In this document: positions 22,950-31,085 of the stretch, piece by piece
How positions within the stretch are numbered: the stretch's first letter is position 1
Layout of the letters: the number at the start of each line of letters is the position of its first letter
Source of the DNA: Paenibacillus yonginensis
GTDB lineage: Bacteria; Bacillota; Bacilli; Paenibacillales; Paenibacillaceae
Reading direction: 5' to 3'
Assembly: GCF_001685395.1 (NCBI RefSeq)
Contig: NZ_CP014167.1
Location: forward strand, 687,501 to 751,500
DNA: 64,000 nucleotides
Made by a program: the position numbers and the translations under genes
The notes under the pieces: generated by a model
The model's input: only the letters and a program-made list of their open reading frames with translations
Database searches by the model: none
Told to the model about the DNA's origin: nothing

Positions 22950-23390
22950 TTATTTTCGATATTTGTTCGGTGTAAATTTCTTCTTCGCCATATATTTAGA
23001 CAGCCTCAGCGTATTCTCCAGAGAGGCTTTCAACGCTTCACGGTCCTCGTCATCATCAAGCGGTTCGCCGAAATAAGCGAGCGGCACATCGCTTTCCAGT
23101 TCATCCAACATTTTCTGCAGCCGTATGGCAATATCCTTTTCCTCTTTAAAAGTTAGGGCGTAAGGATCATCGTTCCCGCCTAAAGACGGATCATCGGTTT
23201 TTCCAAGCAGGTAATCGGGTTTGGTTTGTAAAATATCCGCGAGTTTGTCCAGATCGGTGCTGGAAGGGATGACGCGGCCATTTTCGATATGACCGAAGTT
23301 GGATCTTCCCATATTTAGCTGCTGGGCGATTTCTAGCTGGGTGAATCCGAGCTGCTTGCGGCGTTCACGTATTCTTTCTCCAAGGGACAT
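22950..23390 (-). CDS. XRE-family repressor of the tail island
   Basis: 146 residues. The N-terminal helix-turn-helix (residues 3-60: GERIRERRKQLGFTQLEIAQ, then NMGRSNFGHIENG) binds DNA. The acidic C-terminal half (EEKDIAIRLQKMLDELES) probably dimerises and may be the target of the adjacent ImmA-type peptidase. ATG 23390 has GGAGG 8 nt upstream; the upstream in-frame extension covers the operator region and is not coding. The gene faces the Xpf-like activator, as in PBSX. The repeated palindromes at 23423-23456, 23630-23643 and 24251-24265 are probable targets. Confidence 0.88.
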   Translation of the reverse strand: MSLGERIRERRKQLGFTQLEIAQQLNMGRSNFGHIENGRVIPSSTDLDKLADILQTKPDYLLGKTDDPSLGGNDDPYALTFKEEKDIAIRLQKMLDELESDVPLAYFGEPLDDDEDREALKASLENTLRLSKYMAKKKFTPNKYRK

Positions 23391-23422
23391 AGACAAGGCC
23401 TCCAAATTAGAAAAATAAAAAC

Positions 23423-23476
23423 GGTATTTAAAATACTTGACGGTATTTATAATACCAAATATAATCAGCTTATCAA
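23423..23476. promoter_or_regulatory. Divergent overlapping promoters with two operators
   Basis: Plus strand: TTGACG (23437-23442), a 17-bp spacer and TATAAT (23460-23465), a near-consensus SigA promoter toward the activator gene. Minus strand: TTGATA (23476-23471), a 16-bp spacer and TATTAT (23454-23449) toward xre. Operator 1, ggtatttaaaatact (23423-23437), abuts the plus -35. Operator 2, ggtatttataatacc (23442-23456), lies in the plus spacer and covers the minus -10. Both are 7-1-7 pseudo-palindromes of GGTATTT. Confidence 0.75.
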
Positions 23477-23629
23477 CCAGAGAGGGGTGAAAAAGAAGAT
23501 TTTGCTGAGATCTAAGAATTGAAAGAAACAACGTTTGGTTTTGTGGGTAATTATAATACTTTTATATAGTTTAATTTATTTTCAGGGTAACATCAATACT
23601 GTTTTTGATTTTATTTTTTTCGAAGTTTG

Positions 23630-23643
23630 AGTATTTAAATACC
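23630..23643. promoter_or_regulatory. Third XRE operator-like palindrome
   Basis: agtatttaaatacc is built around the perfect palindrome gtatttaaatac (23631-23642), the same half-site as the two operators 190 bp upstream but without a central base. It sits just before the ribosome site of the activator gene. The stretch 23477-23629 is A/T-rich and shows no gene. Confidence 0.55.
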
Positions 23644-23666
23644 GTATTAAGCTGGGGGGAAAAGAA

Positions 23667-24185
23667 ATGTCGGAAAAAATGTGGCTGGACATGCTGCCCT
23701 TGAAAACCTCATATGAGCAAACCCTGGAGTTGCTGGAACAATTAAGGCTGGAACGGGGGGCAGAACACCCCGATTATAAAATGCTGGGTGAGATGATATC
23801 GGATTGCCGGTATGTGCTGGAATGGCTGAACAGCGGACGCAGACCCGGAAATCGGCGCGGCATTGAAAGGAGGGCGGCTTACCAGCGGGAACAGCTGATG
23901 GATCCGATCAAGATGCAAATTTTCGTGAGTCCGCCCGCTGCCGGAAGCTCCAGCCGGATAACGGATTCGGAACGGGACAGGCTGGAACAAGCCCTTGCTT
24001 TGCTCAGCAGCCGGGAACAGGAATGTTATACGCTGGCTCACGGCTGTTGTTATTCGTTATCGGAAATAGCGGACATGCTGGGGATTTCGAAGAGCAGTGC
24101 TGCTTTATACGTGAGGCGGGCGCAAAAGAAAGTGACGGAATGGATCGGCCAGGAGGGGCAGGAAAGCAAGAAAAGCAGAAGTTAG
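23667..24185 (+). CDS. Sigma-70 region 4-like activator (Xpf analogue)
   Basis: 172 residues. The C-terminal part has a sigma region-4 type helix-turn-helix: LSSREQECYTLAHGCCYSLS, then EIADMLGISKSSAALYVRRA at about 115-160. The N-terminal half is charged and helical. In PBSX the equivalent early gene, xpf, encodes a sigma-like factor that turns on the late tail operon; position next to the repressor and before all tail genes supports the same role. ATG 23667 with GGGGGGAAAAG upstream. Residues 80-100 (SPPAAGSSSR) look like a linker. The call rests on fold and position. Confidence 0.78.
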   Translation: MSEKMWLDMLPLKTSYEQTLELLEQLRLERGAEHPDYKMLGEMISDCRYVLEWLNSGRRPGNRRGIERRAAYQREQLMDPIKMQIFVSPPAAGSSSRITDSERDRLEQALALLSSREQECYTLAHGCCYSLSEIADMLGISKSSAALYVRRAQKKVTEWIGQEGQESKKSRS

Positions 24186-24250
24186 GGCGTGAAGAACGGA
24201 CGGACGAAATGGGATTAGACTTGTCACACGGGTGCCACCTAAAAGTGAAG

Positions 24251-24294
24251 GGTATTTTAAATACCTGGTAAAAGAGATGGATATTAAAAATATC
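24251..24294. promoter_or_regulatory. Fourth operator and related palindrome before late genes
   Basis: ggtattttaaatacc (24251-24265) is a perfect 7-1-7 palindrome of GGTATTT. gatattaaaaatatc (24280-24294) is a related one with one mismatch. They lie in the 234-bp gap between the activator and the first tail gene, where the late promoter is expected. No intact gene is seen in 24186-24419. Confidence 0.6.
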
Positions 24295-24419
24295 GCCTGA
24301 TAACAGCGATGAAGTTCTGAAGGGAGGTGAGGGGACTGAGCCTGATAGGATACAGCGGTTGAGGCCGGAGCTAAGGTGCCGAGGAGCATTCTGGAAGAAA
24401 AGGGGGCGTAACACTACCT

Positions 24420-24917
24420 GTGATTCCTGTAGAAAACATAAGGTCATTTATTGTGGACGAGGTGAGCGGTTATACGGGGCTGCCTTTCAAAGAGCAGGAC
24501 GAACCGGATAATGGCGAAACGTCCTGGCTGGTATTTGATTTCAGCCGAATTATGGACAACCGGGGACATCCGGTTGTGGAATATGAGTCCGGCATCATGC
24601 GTGAAACGCAAACGGTAGAATTTACGGTCACCCTGTACGTTTATGGATCAAGTCATCTTGAACGGATTATCGGCAGCATGAAAGCGAGGGACTGGCTGGC
24701 CCACACCGGACGCGACGGGCTGAAAGAGAACTTGAATTGCGTGCTGGTGAATGCGGGTCCGGTAACCAACAGGGATTACAAGGAATACGAAGATGCGCCC
24801 TGGATCCGGCGGGAAGGTTTTGATGCGGTCTTCCGGACCGTCCAGGTAAGGGAAACGGAAGTCGAAACGATTGACACCGTAATTATCAAAGGAGCTGATC
24901 AGATTGTCTCAAATTAA
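24420..24917 (+). CDS. Phage tail terminator / neck-type protein
   Basis: 165 residues, first late gene and directly before the sheath gene. It resembles the small LIC_12616-type phage neck/tail-terminator proteins: an alpha/beta protein with FTVTLYVYGSSHLERIIGSM and a C-terminal VRETEVETIDTVII strand pair. Such proteins cap the growing tail tube and fix its length. GTG 24420 with AGGGGGCG about 11 nt upstream. The gene overlaps the sheath gene by 14 bp. In a particle without a head this protein would form the distal cap. Family assignment is tentative. Confidence 0.6.
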   Translation: MIPVENIRSFIVDEVSGYTGLPFKEQDEPDNGETSWLVFDFSRIMDNRGHPVVEYESGIMRETQTVEFTVTLYVYGSSHLERIIGSMKARDWLAHTGRDGLKENLNCVLVNAGPVTNRDYKEYEDAPWIRREGFDAVFRTVQVRETEVETIDTVIIKGADQIVSN

Positions 24918-25908
24918 AGACGTAAACGTTATTATTGATATTAAACGCCCAACGCCGCTTATCGGTTTTGGCAAACCGCTGATTCTGGGGACAAGCGCTG
25001 CAGGGCTTGATTATACCTCTTTTGCTTCACTGACGGAAGTAAGTGCGGTTTATCCGGCGGGAACAGAGGAATACAAAGCGGCGTCCGCTGTTTTTGCCCA
25101 GGTTAACCGGCCTGAAGAATTAGCGATCATGCAGCGCAAGACAGACGAACCATGGACCGATTTTATGGCCAAGGTTTTGGAGAAAGACTTCTACTTCCTG
25201 ATCAGCACGAGCACCGCTGAGGAAGATGTGCTGGCGATCGCACAGGCTGTTGAGGAGCATGACAGCCGGCAATTTTTTACCCGTTCGTCGGATCTGGAGG
25301 CGGTCAAAGCGGTTCAGGCGAAAAAGTTCCTGAATACAACGGTCTTTTACCATACCGATGTGGACAGCTATCCGGAAGCGGCATTGATCGGCGAAGCCGG
25401 CTCCAAAGCGGTCGGTTCAATCACCTGGAAAGGCCAGCCACTTCAAGGCATAGAGCCTCTCGATATTACGGCGGACGAGCTTCGTGCCATCCATCAAGCA
25501 GGAGCAATTACTTTTGTAATCAAAGCCGGGGATGCGGTGACGAGTGAGGGGATGACTTCCGGCGGCGAATACATCGATATTGTCCACGCCAAACATTACG
25601 TGGTCTACAGTATCGAGTTTGAGGTGCAGAAGCTTTTTAACACCGCCTATGACCATAAAATTGCTTATGACAACACAGGCATCGCCCAAATCGAGGGAAC
25701 CGTGCGCGGTGTGCTGCAGCGCTGCCTGACCCAAGGCATCATTGCCAAAGACGACAGCGGCAAAGGGTTGTACAGCACCAGCTTCCCGGGACGTGAAGCT
25801 TTGACCGCCGCGCAGCGGCAAACCCGCAAATACGACAGCGGCAGCTTCGAATTTGAACTGGCCGGGGCCGTTCATGAAGCTACGATTACAGGTTTGGTTA
25901 CTTATTAA
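24904..25908 (+). CDS. Contractile tail sheath protein
   Basis: 334 residues. Forms the contractile sheath around the tail tube. The start (VNVIIDIKRPTPLIGFGKPL) and the repeated LTEVSAVYPAGTEEYKAASAVF motif match the short sheath proteins found in Clostridium and Paenibacillus phages and tailocins. The C-terminal domain ends in the usual beta-rich closing segment. TTG 24904 with AAGGAG 9 nt upstream. It precedes the tube gene, the invariant sheath-tube order of myophage tails. Confidence 0.85.
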   Translation: MSQIKDVNVIIDIKRPTPLIGFGKPLILGTSAAGLDYTSFASLTEVSAVYPAGTEEYKAASAVFAQVNRPEELAIMQRKTDEPWTDFMAKVLEKDFYFLISTSTAEEDVLAIAQAVEEHDSRQFFTRSSDLEAVKAVQAKKFLNTTVFYHTDVDSYPEAALIGEAGSKAVGSITWKGQPLQGIEPLDITADELRAIHQAGAITFVIKAGDAVTSEGMTSGGEYIDIVHAKHYVVYSIEFEVQKLFNTAYDHKIAYDNTGIAQIEGTVRGVLQRCLTQGIIAKDDSGKGLYSTSFPGREALTAAQRQTRKYDSGSFEFELAGAVHEATITGLVTY

Positions 25909-25935
25909 TCCATATTTTTAAGGGGGATAACAACT

Positions 25936-26337
25936 ATGTTTCATACTTATGATGCCAGCAACGTATCTGTAACGATTAACGACGTAATTTTGACCGGGTT
26001 CTCCGAGGATATGCTGGAATATGAAAAAGACGAAGATTCCTGGACAACCAAAGTTGGCTCGCAAGGAGACGTCGTGCGTTCCAAAATCAACAATTCGCTT
26101 GCAACCTTGACGGTTACTCTTCTGGCTACCAGCCCGCAGGTTCCGATGCTGGAAGCACTGGCGCAAAGCGGCGAAGACGCCAAGGTTTTTGTTTCGGTAA
26201 GCGGACCAGTCAATGAAACTATTACTGCTGATCAGGCTTTTGTGAAAAAGCCCGCCACACGGACCTACAACAATGAAGTTGCTGACCGTGTTTACGAGCT
26301 GCAGCTTGTCAATCCGACTTTGACTTCCAGCTTGTAA
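25936..26337 (+). CDS. Tail tube protein (DUF3277-like)
   Basis: 133-residue beta-rich protein with the tube-type start YDASNVSVTINDVILTGFSE and LATLTVTLLATSPQVPMLE, fitting the DUF3277 / KPP10-type tube family. Polymerises as hexameric rings inside the sheath. AAGGGGGA precedes ATG 25936. Confidence 0.85.
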   Translation: MFHTYDASNVSVTINDVILTGFSEDMLEYEKDEDSWTTKVGSQGDVVRSKINNSLATLTVTLLATSPQVPMLEALAQSGEDAKVFVSVSGPVNETITADQAFVKKPATRTYNNEVADRVYELQLVNPTLTSSL

Positions 26338-26428
26338 TCTATCTATATATCGAGTGTCTGCTGTTGATCTCCAGAAAGCAGCAGACCTCTTGGTTACTAT
26401 CATTCTACCCACGAAAGGGGTTCATTTT

Positions 26429-26731
26429 ATGCCTGGCTTTAAACAAAAAGAATTTGTATCCCAATCCGGCCAAACCTATTTGTTTCAGCATCCCGGCGTC
26501 CGGGCCGTCTCCAAAATCAACGATGCCGCCAAAAACAAATTTGGGGTTGTATCCGAAGAACGCCTGTCCGAGGAGATTCTGAAATACGTGGTAGTTGAAC
26601 CGAAGCGTAAAATCGACGACTTTGACGATTACCGGGAATACAGCGAAGTCGTTAATGCTGCTTATCTATTTATTTCCGGGCAAGAAGGTGAACGAGATGA
26701 TCCATCCGAAGGAAGCCGAGCGGAGGGCTAA
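26429..26731 (+). CDS. Tail assembly chaperone (XkdN/gpG-like)
   Basis: 100 residues from ATG 26429, which has AAAGGGG 8 nt upstream; a longer GTG form at 26354 lacks a ribosome site. Position between tube and tape measure is that of the G / G-T chaperones that coat the tape-measure protein. Content is typical: a small alpha/beta domain (FQHPGVRAVSKINDAAKN) then an acidic helical end. A second ORF overlaps its 3' end in another frame (26697-26879). Confidence 0.75.
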   Translation: MPGFKQKEFVSQSGQTYLFQHPGVRAVSKINDAAKNKFGVVSEERLSEEILKYVVVEPKRKIDDFDDYREYSEVVNAAYLFISGQEGERDDPSEGSRAEG

Positions 26732-26879
26732 AGAACGCTGGCGTTACTGGCGTCTGCTGCTGTCTGATATCGGCATTACTTATTCCGATTTGCACCAGAT
26801 GGATGAAGAGGACATCGCGGAGGCAAACGCGGCACTGGATCTTTATATCAAGCAGCAAAATAAATCCAGGCCAAAGTAA
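26697..26879 (+). CDS. Second tail chaperone ORF (gpT-like)
   Basis: 60 residues, helical and very basic at its start (PKEAERRAKERWRYWRLLL) then acidic (HQMDEEDIAEANAALDLY). Its ATG overlaps the first chaperone gene by 35 bp and has AAGGTG upstream. In myophages this product is often made as a frameshift extension of the first chaperone; here the open frame extends back to 26595 and would need a +1 or -2 shift. Independent initiation is the simpler reading. Confidence 0.7.
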   Translation: MIHPKEAERRAKERWRYWRLLLSDIGITYSDLHQMDEEDIAEANAALDLYIKQQNKSRPK

Positions 26880-26893
26880 GGAGGTGTTCCGAA

Positions 26894-29017
26894 TTGGTCA
26901 ACAGGAAAAAAGCAAAAGCCCGCGAGATCGCTGAAGAAGCAGCTGCAGCGGCTAAGGCTGCAGAAGAAAAGGCCGCACTGGAGCAGGTACAGGCCAAGAT
27001 GGAGGAAGAGAAAAATAAAAAAAGGGAAAAAGCCAATCAGCAGCTGCTTGCTTTCAGCAAAACCAGCATTCAAGCCATCATGGAGTTTGGCAAAACCTCT
27101 TATTCGGCTGCCTCCGAATTTGAAGCTTCCATGTCTAAAATCCAGAGGGCAACCGGATTAACCGATTCTCAGATGACAGCCACTAAAATGGCTGCAAAAG
27201 ATTTGTATAAACAAAACCTGGGCGGAAGCTGGGACGAGCTTGGAGGCACGCTGACGGAAACGATCAAGCTGACGGATCAGCAGGGAACTGCACTGGAGCA
27301 GACGGCGAAAAACGCCCTGCTGTTAAAGGATTCGATCGGCGTAGATGTAACGGATTCCGTTAAATCGGCAGATGTGATGATGAAGCAGTTCGGCATTACC
27401 GGCAGTCAGGCTTTTGGACTGCTGGCTCAAGGCGCTTATGCCAAGCTAGATCCCAGTCAGCTGACTGGGGCAGCAGAAACCTATGCCGAAGATTTCAACA
27501 AGCTGGGCTTCAGCGCGAACCAGATGTTTGACCTCTTTGCTGCAGGAAGCCAAAAGGGCGAATACAGCCTGGACCAAATCGGCAAAACCTTTCAGCAGTT
27601 TGAGAAAATGGCCGGCAGCGGTTCAGCAAAAAGCGCGAATGCGCTTAAAAGCCTTGGACTCAACGCGCAGCAGGTTCAAAAGTCTATCGCGGCCGGCGGA
27701 CCAAGCGCCAAAACTGCTTTTGATCAGGTTGCCGGGGCGATTGCCGGCATCACTGATCCCATCAAACAAAATGCAATCGCCACAGATTTGTTTGGTTCGG
27801 AATTTGGCGGCATGGAAGGTCAGATGGTGGCCGCGCTGGCAAGCGCACGCAGCCAGTTCGATCTGACCAAACAAACGATGGAGCAGCTGGATCGGCAGCG
27901 TATCAGCTCGCCTGGTGAAGCTTTCGAAGCCTTCAAAAAACAGATCGCAGCCGATGTCCTGATTCCGGTAGGGCAGCAGCTGTTGCCTGCTTTTAACCAA
28001 TTCGGCACTTGGCTGACCAGCCATGAACCGCTGATTAAAAGCTTTGGAGCCGCTCTGGCTGATAATTTCGGAAAAGCGATCGGCAGTATTTCTTCAGCTT
28101 TGAGAACGGTGCTGCCTTATGCGGAAGCCTTCATTAATTACGCTGCGGATATGGCAAACAAGGTGATGCAGTGGAAGGGGGTTGTTCCGGTCGTTATGGG
28201 GGTAGTTGGAGACTTAGCGGCTTACAAGACCATGGTCACGACGATCACGGCTGTTACGCGAGTATGGGGCGCTGTCTCTGCTGTGTTGTCTGCCAATCCG
28301 ATAACCTTAATTATCGCGGCTATTATAGGTTTAGGCGTAGGGCTGGTTGTTGCGTATCAGAAGATCGAATGGTTCCGGAACATGGTGGACGGGGTTTGGA
28401 ACGCGATCCGAATCGGCGCATCGGCCACGATGGATTTTTTTACTGTGACGATTCCGAATGCTTTTAATAAGGGAATCAATTGGGCTATTGATCAAATTAA
28501 CTTTCTGATTAACAAATATAATGATCTTGTGACCTTAGGCGGTCTTTTGGGGGATGGGCTGACGATTCCTACTATTACTCACATTGGTCTAAGTACATCT
28601 GAATCTGCCGGCAACGGCACCAGGGGAGGCGGAGCAGGTGGACATGGCGGAACCAGCGCCGTTCAGGGCAGTTATAAAACCGGACTTCCCTTCGTACCGT
28701 ACAACGGTTTTGTTGCCGAACTGCACAAGGGAGAACGTGTCCTGACGGCGGAGGAAAATAAAGCCTACACGTACAACTCGACTTTAGCCGCTCCAGTCAA
28801 GGTAGTTCCCAGCTACGAGAGCCGTTCTGGCCTCGCCGGAACCGCCAAGGGATCTGGCGTGAACCCGGGCGCTATGAACATCAACCTGAAGGTGGACGTA
28901 AAAGGCGGTTCCCTGGACAGCCGGCAAACCGGTGAACTGACGGCCCAGTTCCGTCAAGCCATGCAGCAGGTCTTCCAGGAAACGATGCGCCGCGGGGGAT
29001 TGGGGGGAGCGCTCTGA
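26894..29017 (+). CDS. Tail tape measure protein
   Basis: 707 residues. Sets tail length and is packed inside the tube. The first 60 residues form a Lys/Glu/Ala coiled coil. A PhageMin_Tail-type domain follows (ASEFEASMSKIQRATGLTD, VDVTDSVKSADVMMKQFGIT, GSEFGGMEGQMVAALASARS). Hydrophobic segments lie near 430-480 (LIIAAIIGLGVGLVVAY), and a Gly-rich stretch (GNGTRGGGAGGHGG) precedes the C-terminal region. TTG 26894 with an ideal AAGGAGGTG. At roughly 1.5 angstrom per residue this predicts a tail near 105 nm. Ends overlapping the next start. Confidence 0.92.
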   Translation: MVNRKKAKAREIAEEAAAAAKAAEEKAALEQVQAKMEEEKNKKREKANQQLLAFSKTSIQAIMEFGKTSYSAASEFEASMSKIQRATGLTDSQMTATKMAAKDLYKQNLGGSWDELGGTLTETIKLTDQQGTALEQTAKNALLLKDSIGVDVTDSVKSADVMMKQFGITGSQAFGLLAQGAYAKLDPSQLTGAAETYAEDFNKLGFSANQMFDLFAAGSQKGEYSLDQIGKTFQQFEKMAGSGSAKSANALKSLGLNAQQVQKSIAAGGPSAKTAFDQVAGAIAGITDPIKQNAIATDLFGSEFGGMEGQMVAALASARSQFDLTKQTMEQLDRQRISSPGEAFEAFKKQIAADVLIPVGQQLLPAFNQFGTWLTSHEPLIKSFGAALADNFGKAIGSISSALRTVLPYAEAFINYAADMANKVMQWKGVVPVVMGVVGDLAAYKTMVTTITAVTRVWGAVSAVLSANPITLIIAAIIGLGVGLVVAYQKIEWFRNMVDGVWNAIRIGASATMDFFTVTIPNAFNKGINWAIDQINFLINKYNDLVTLGGLLGDGLTIPTITHIGLSTSESAGNGTRGGGAGGHGGTSAVQGSYKTGLPFVPYNGFVAELHKGERVLTAEENKAYTYNSTLAAPVKVVPSYESRSGLAGTAKGSGVNPGAMNINLKVDVKGGSLDSRQTGELTAQFRQAMQQVFQETMRRGGLGGAL

Positions 29018-29565
29018 TGGCCAAAATAGACGGCAGGTACATTCTGGTTGAGAAAGAAGACTTGACCTTTGACGTGGAAATTACCCAGCAGCCAGTCGAA
29101 CGATCTATAGACCTGACGGACCACGTTCAACGCAAAGCCCGTTCTCTTTCGATAAGCGGTTTGGTAGTGGACGACCCGGCCGGGGGCTACAAGGCCGCTG
29201 AAATCCACCGGTACCTTGTGGAATGCCAGGAAGGCGGGAAAATCGTGGATTTTACCGGCAGGACTACCATTCACGGCCTTTTGTCCGGTTTGTCCACGAG
29301 CCGGGATTACACCGTGGCAGACGGGTTTACTTTTTCGGTGACGATCACGGAGGTATTGATTGCTAACGCTTCAAAGGGGGGAGCTGTCTCTGCCCAGCTA
29401 AAACCTCAGACCCAGGAGGTCAAAAGCGCCGGGTTTAAGCAGCCCAAGAACAACAAGAAGACGCCGGGCAACATCGTCAACTCTAACCTGGTTCAATCGC
29501 CCAAAATGGGAACAAATCAAGCACAGTCGCCAATGAAGAGCAGCAAGTGGGAGGAGGACAGCTGA
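29017..29565 (+). CDS. Dit-like baseplate protein
   Basis: 182 residues. The N-terminal 110 residues are beta-rich with SIDLTDHVQRKARSLSISGL and DFTGRTTIHGLLSGLSTSRD, resembling the Dit-like N-terminal domain of distal tail proteins. The C-terminal 60 residues are a Lys/Asn/Gln-rich tail (KQPKNNKKTPGNIVNSN) without a LysM domain, although a LysM protein (XkdP) usually occupies this slot in PBSX-type tails. Its start overlaps the tape-measure stop. Confidence 0.65.
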   Translation: MAKIDGRYILVEKEDLTFDVEITQQPVERSIDLTDHVQRKARSLSISGLVVDDPAGGYKAAEIHRYLVECQEGGKIVDFTGRTTIHGLLSGLSTSRDYTVADGFTFSVTITEVLIANASKGGAVSAQLKPQTQEVKSAGFKQPKNNKKTPGNIVNSNLVQSPKMGTNQAQSPMKSSKWEEDS

Positions 29566-29567
29566 TT

Positions 29568-29903
29568 ATGGAATATATCGATATCGAAAAAGAGCTCATC
29601 CCTTACCGCTTCGACATATCCATCCTCAATGAATTGTTTACGATGGAGGTTCACTACAACGATGATTACGATTTTTTTACAGTCGATTTAGAACGAGATG
29701 GTGAAGTTCTGGTGGCGGGCGAAAGGCTGGTCTACGGCCAGGCCTTGTTCCAGGGGGTGATGGACAACCGCTTTCCCAAGCTGACGATCGTCCCTTTTGA
29801 CGAATCCGGCCAGCAGAATAACGTAAATGCAGCGACGCTCTCGGAGAGCGTTTTTTTATTTCTAATCGACGAAGCTGAAGGTGAAGCCGATGGTGATGCG
29901 TAA
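29568..29903 (+). CDS. Baseplate plug-like protein
   Basis: 111 residues from ATG 29568, which has GAGGAGG 10 nt upstream; a GTG at 29547 precedes that site. Pattern YRFDISILNELFTMEVHYND followed by LVYGQALFQGVMDNRFPKL matches phage baseplate plug proteins, small beta proteins that close the tube at the hub. Acidic C-terminus. Confidence 0.68.
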   Translation: MEYIDIEKELIPYRFDISILNELFTMEVHYNDDYDFFTVDLERDGEVLVAGERLVYGQALFQGVMDNRFPKLTIVPFDESGQQNNVNAATLSESVFLFLIDEAEGEADGDA

Positions 29904-30696
29904 TTTTGGGCGGGTAGCGGAGGTCATTGCCGGCGGCAAAACCTTTTCCATGAAAGAGTTTAATCTTGAAGCTTCGGTTCCCTTTGACTCGGATACGCTG
30001 CCTAATGAGTCGGAGATCAAGCTGTGGAACCTGTCGGAGGACTCTTTGAATCTATTCCGGAAGAAAAAGGATAATGATCCGCCTATCCCGCTTAGGTTGA
30101 ACGCAGGTTACGAGGGGGATGTGGGCCTGCTGTTCAGCGGTTATATTTCCAGCGTACAGACGGTTTGGGACGGGGTGGATAAAGTTACCACAATTCACGT
30201 GCTGGACAGTCTGCGGAAGGACACCCAACAGGAGATCAGCTTTGCCAAGGGGACCTATGGGAGCGCGATCATCCGTCAGCTCGCTCAACAGGCGAACCTT
30301 CCGGTCGCCATGCTGAAGCTGGTCAGGGATTACCGTTATGAGGATGGGTATTCGGCCAGCGATACGCTGGTCTCGATGATCAGCCAAGTGGCCGAGGATT
30401 GCCAAACCAGGGCTTATATCAGCAAAGGCAAGCTGTATGTGCGCAGTTTGCGCGAGGGAGCATCCAATTTGATTCAGCTGGACAAAACCAATGGGATGAT
30501 CGGGCTGCCCGAATATTTTGAGGAAAACGGCCTTAAAGGCTATCGCTTGAAACAGCAGCTGCAATACCGGGTAACGATTGGAACAGTCATGGAGTTATCG
30601 AGTTTTATTTTCCAAGGGAAACTTTATGTTCAGGGCGGGACCCATCGTATTAGCAGGAGCGGAGATTTTATGACGGAATGCGAGGCGGTATTGTGA
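29890..30696 (+). CDS. Tail hub protein (XkdQ / gp27-like)
   Basis: 268 residues from ATG 29890 with GAAGGTG 7 nt upstream. It has the XkdQ-like hub architecture: an N-terminal beta-barrel (ASVPFDSDTLPNESEIKLWN), LLFSGYISSVQTVWDGVDKV, and a central domain ASDTLVSMISQVAEDCQTRA. It forms the ring joining tube and spike. It overlaps both neighbours by a few bases. Confidence 0.75.
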   Translation: MVMRNFGRVAEVIAGGKTFSMKEFNLEASVPFDSDTLPNESEIKLWNLSEDSLNLFRKKKDNDPPIPLRLNAGYEGDVGLLFSGYISSVQTVWDGVDKVTTIHVLDSLRKDTQQEISFAKGTYGSAIIRQLAQQANLPVAMLKLVRDYRYEDGYSASDTLVSMISQVAEDCQTRAYISKGKLYVRSLREGASNLIQLDKTNGMIGLPEYFEENGLKGYRLKQQLQYRVTIGTVMELSSFIFQGKLYVQGGTHRISRSGDFMTECEAVL

Positions 30697-31085
30697 ACAA
30701 TGATCCTTCGGGAGTTCTTTATCAAGCGGTCAGCGGACTGATGAATGCCAAACTTTCGCAGGTTCGTGTAGGATTGGCATGCAGGGTCGTCAGCTTCGAT
30801 CCGTCTTCCTGTACAGCGGATATCCAGCCGCTGATCCGAACCGCCGGTAATGATCCGGCCATGATTCATAACGTTCCGGTTCTGGGCCAAAGACTGATGC
30901 TGGAAGGAACGGTGGAGGAGCTGGTTTATAAACCGCGGCTTAAGACGGGGGATTTGGTTTTTGCGGTCTGTGCTGACAGGGAGCTGAAAAATGCCCGCAC
31001 CGGCCAAGTAGCCGCGCCCGATACGGGGAGACGGCACAGCGTTAACGATGCGGTGATCGTGGGGGTGTTCTCATGGAGTCTTTAA
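30678..31085 (+). CDS. Gp138-type membrane-puncturing spike
   Basis: 135 residues. The N-terminal OB-fold pattern RVGLACRVVSFDPSSCTADI and VPVLGQRLML, then KTGDLVFAVCADRELKNART, match the Gp138 N-terminal domain of short myophage spikes. It probably tips the tube and pierces the cell envelope. ATG 30678 has only a distant GGAG; GTG 30693 is an equally possible start giving 130 residues. No needle extension is visible. Confidence 0.75.
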   Translation: MRGGIVNNDPSGVLYQAVSGLMNAKLSQVRVGLACRVVSFDPSSCTADIQPLIRTAGNDPAMIHNVPVLGQRLMLEGTVEELVYKPRLKTGDLVFAVCADRELKNARTGQVAAPDTGRRHSVNDAVIVGVFSWSL

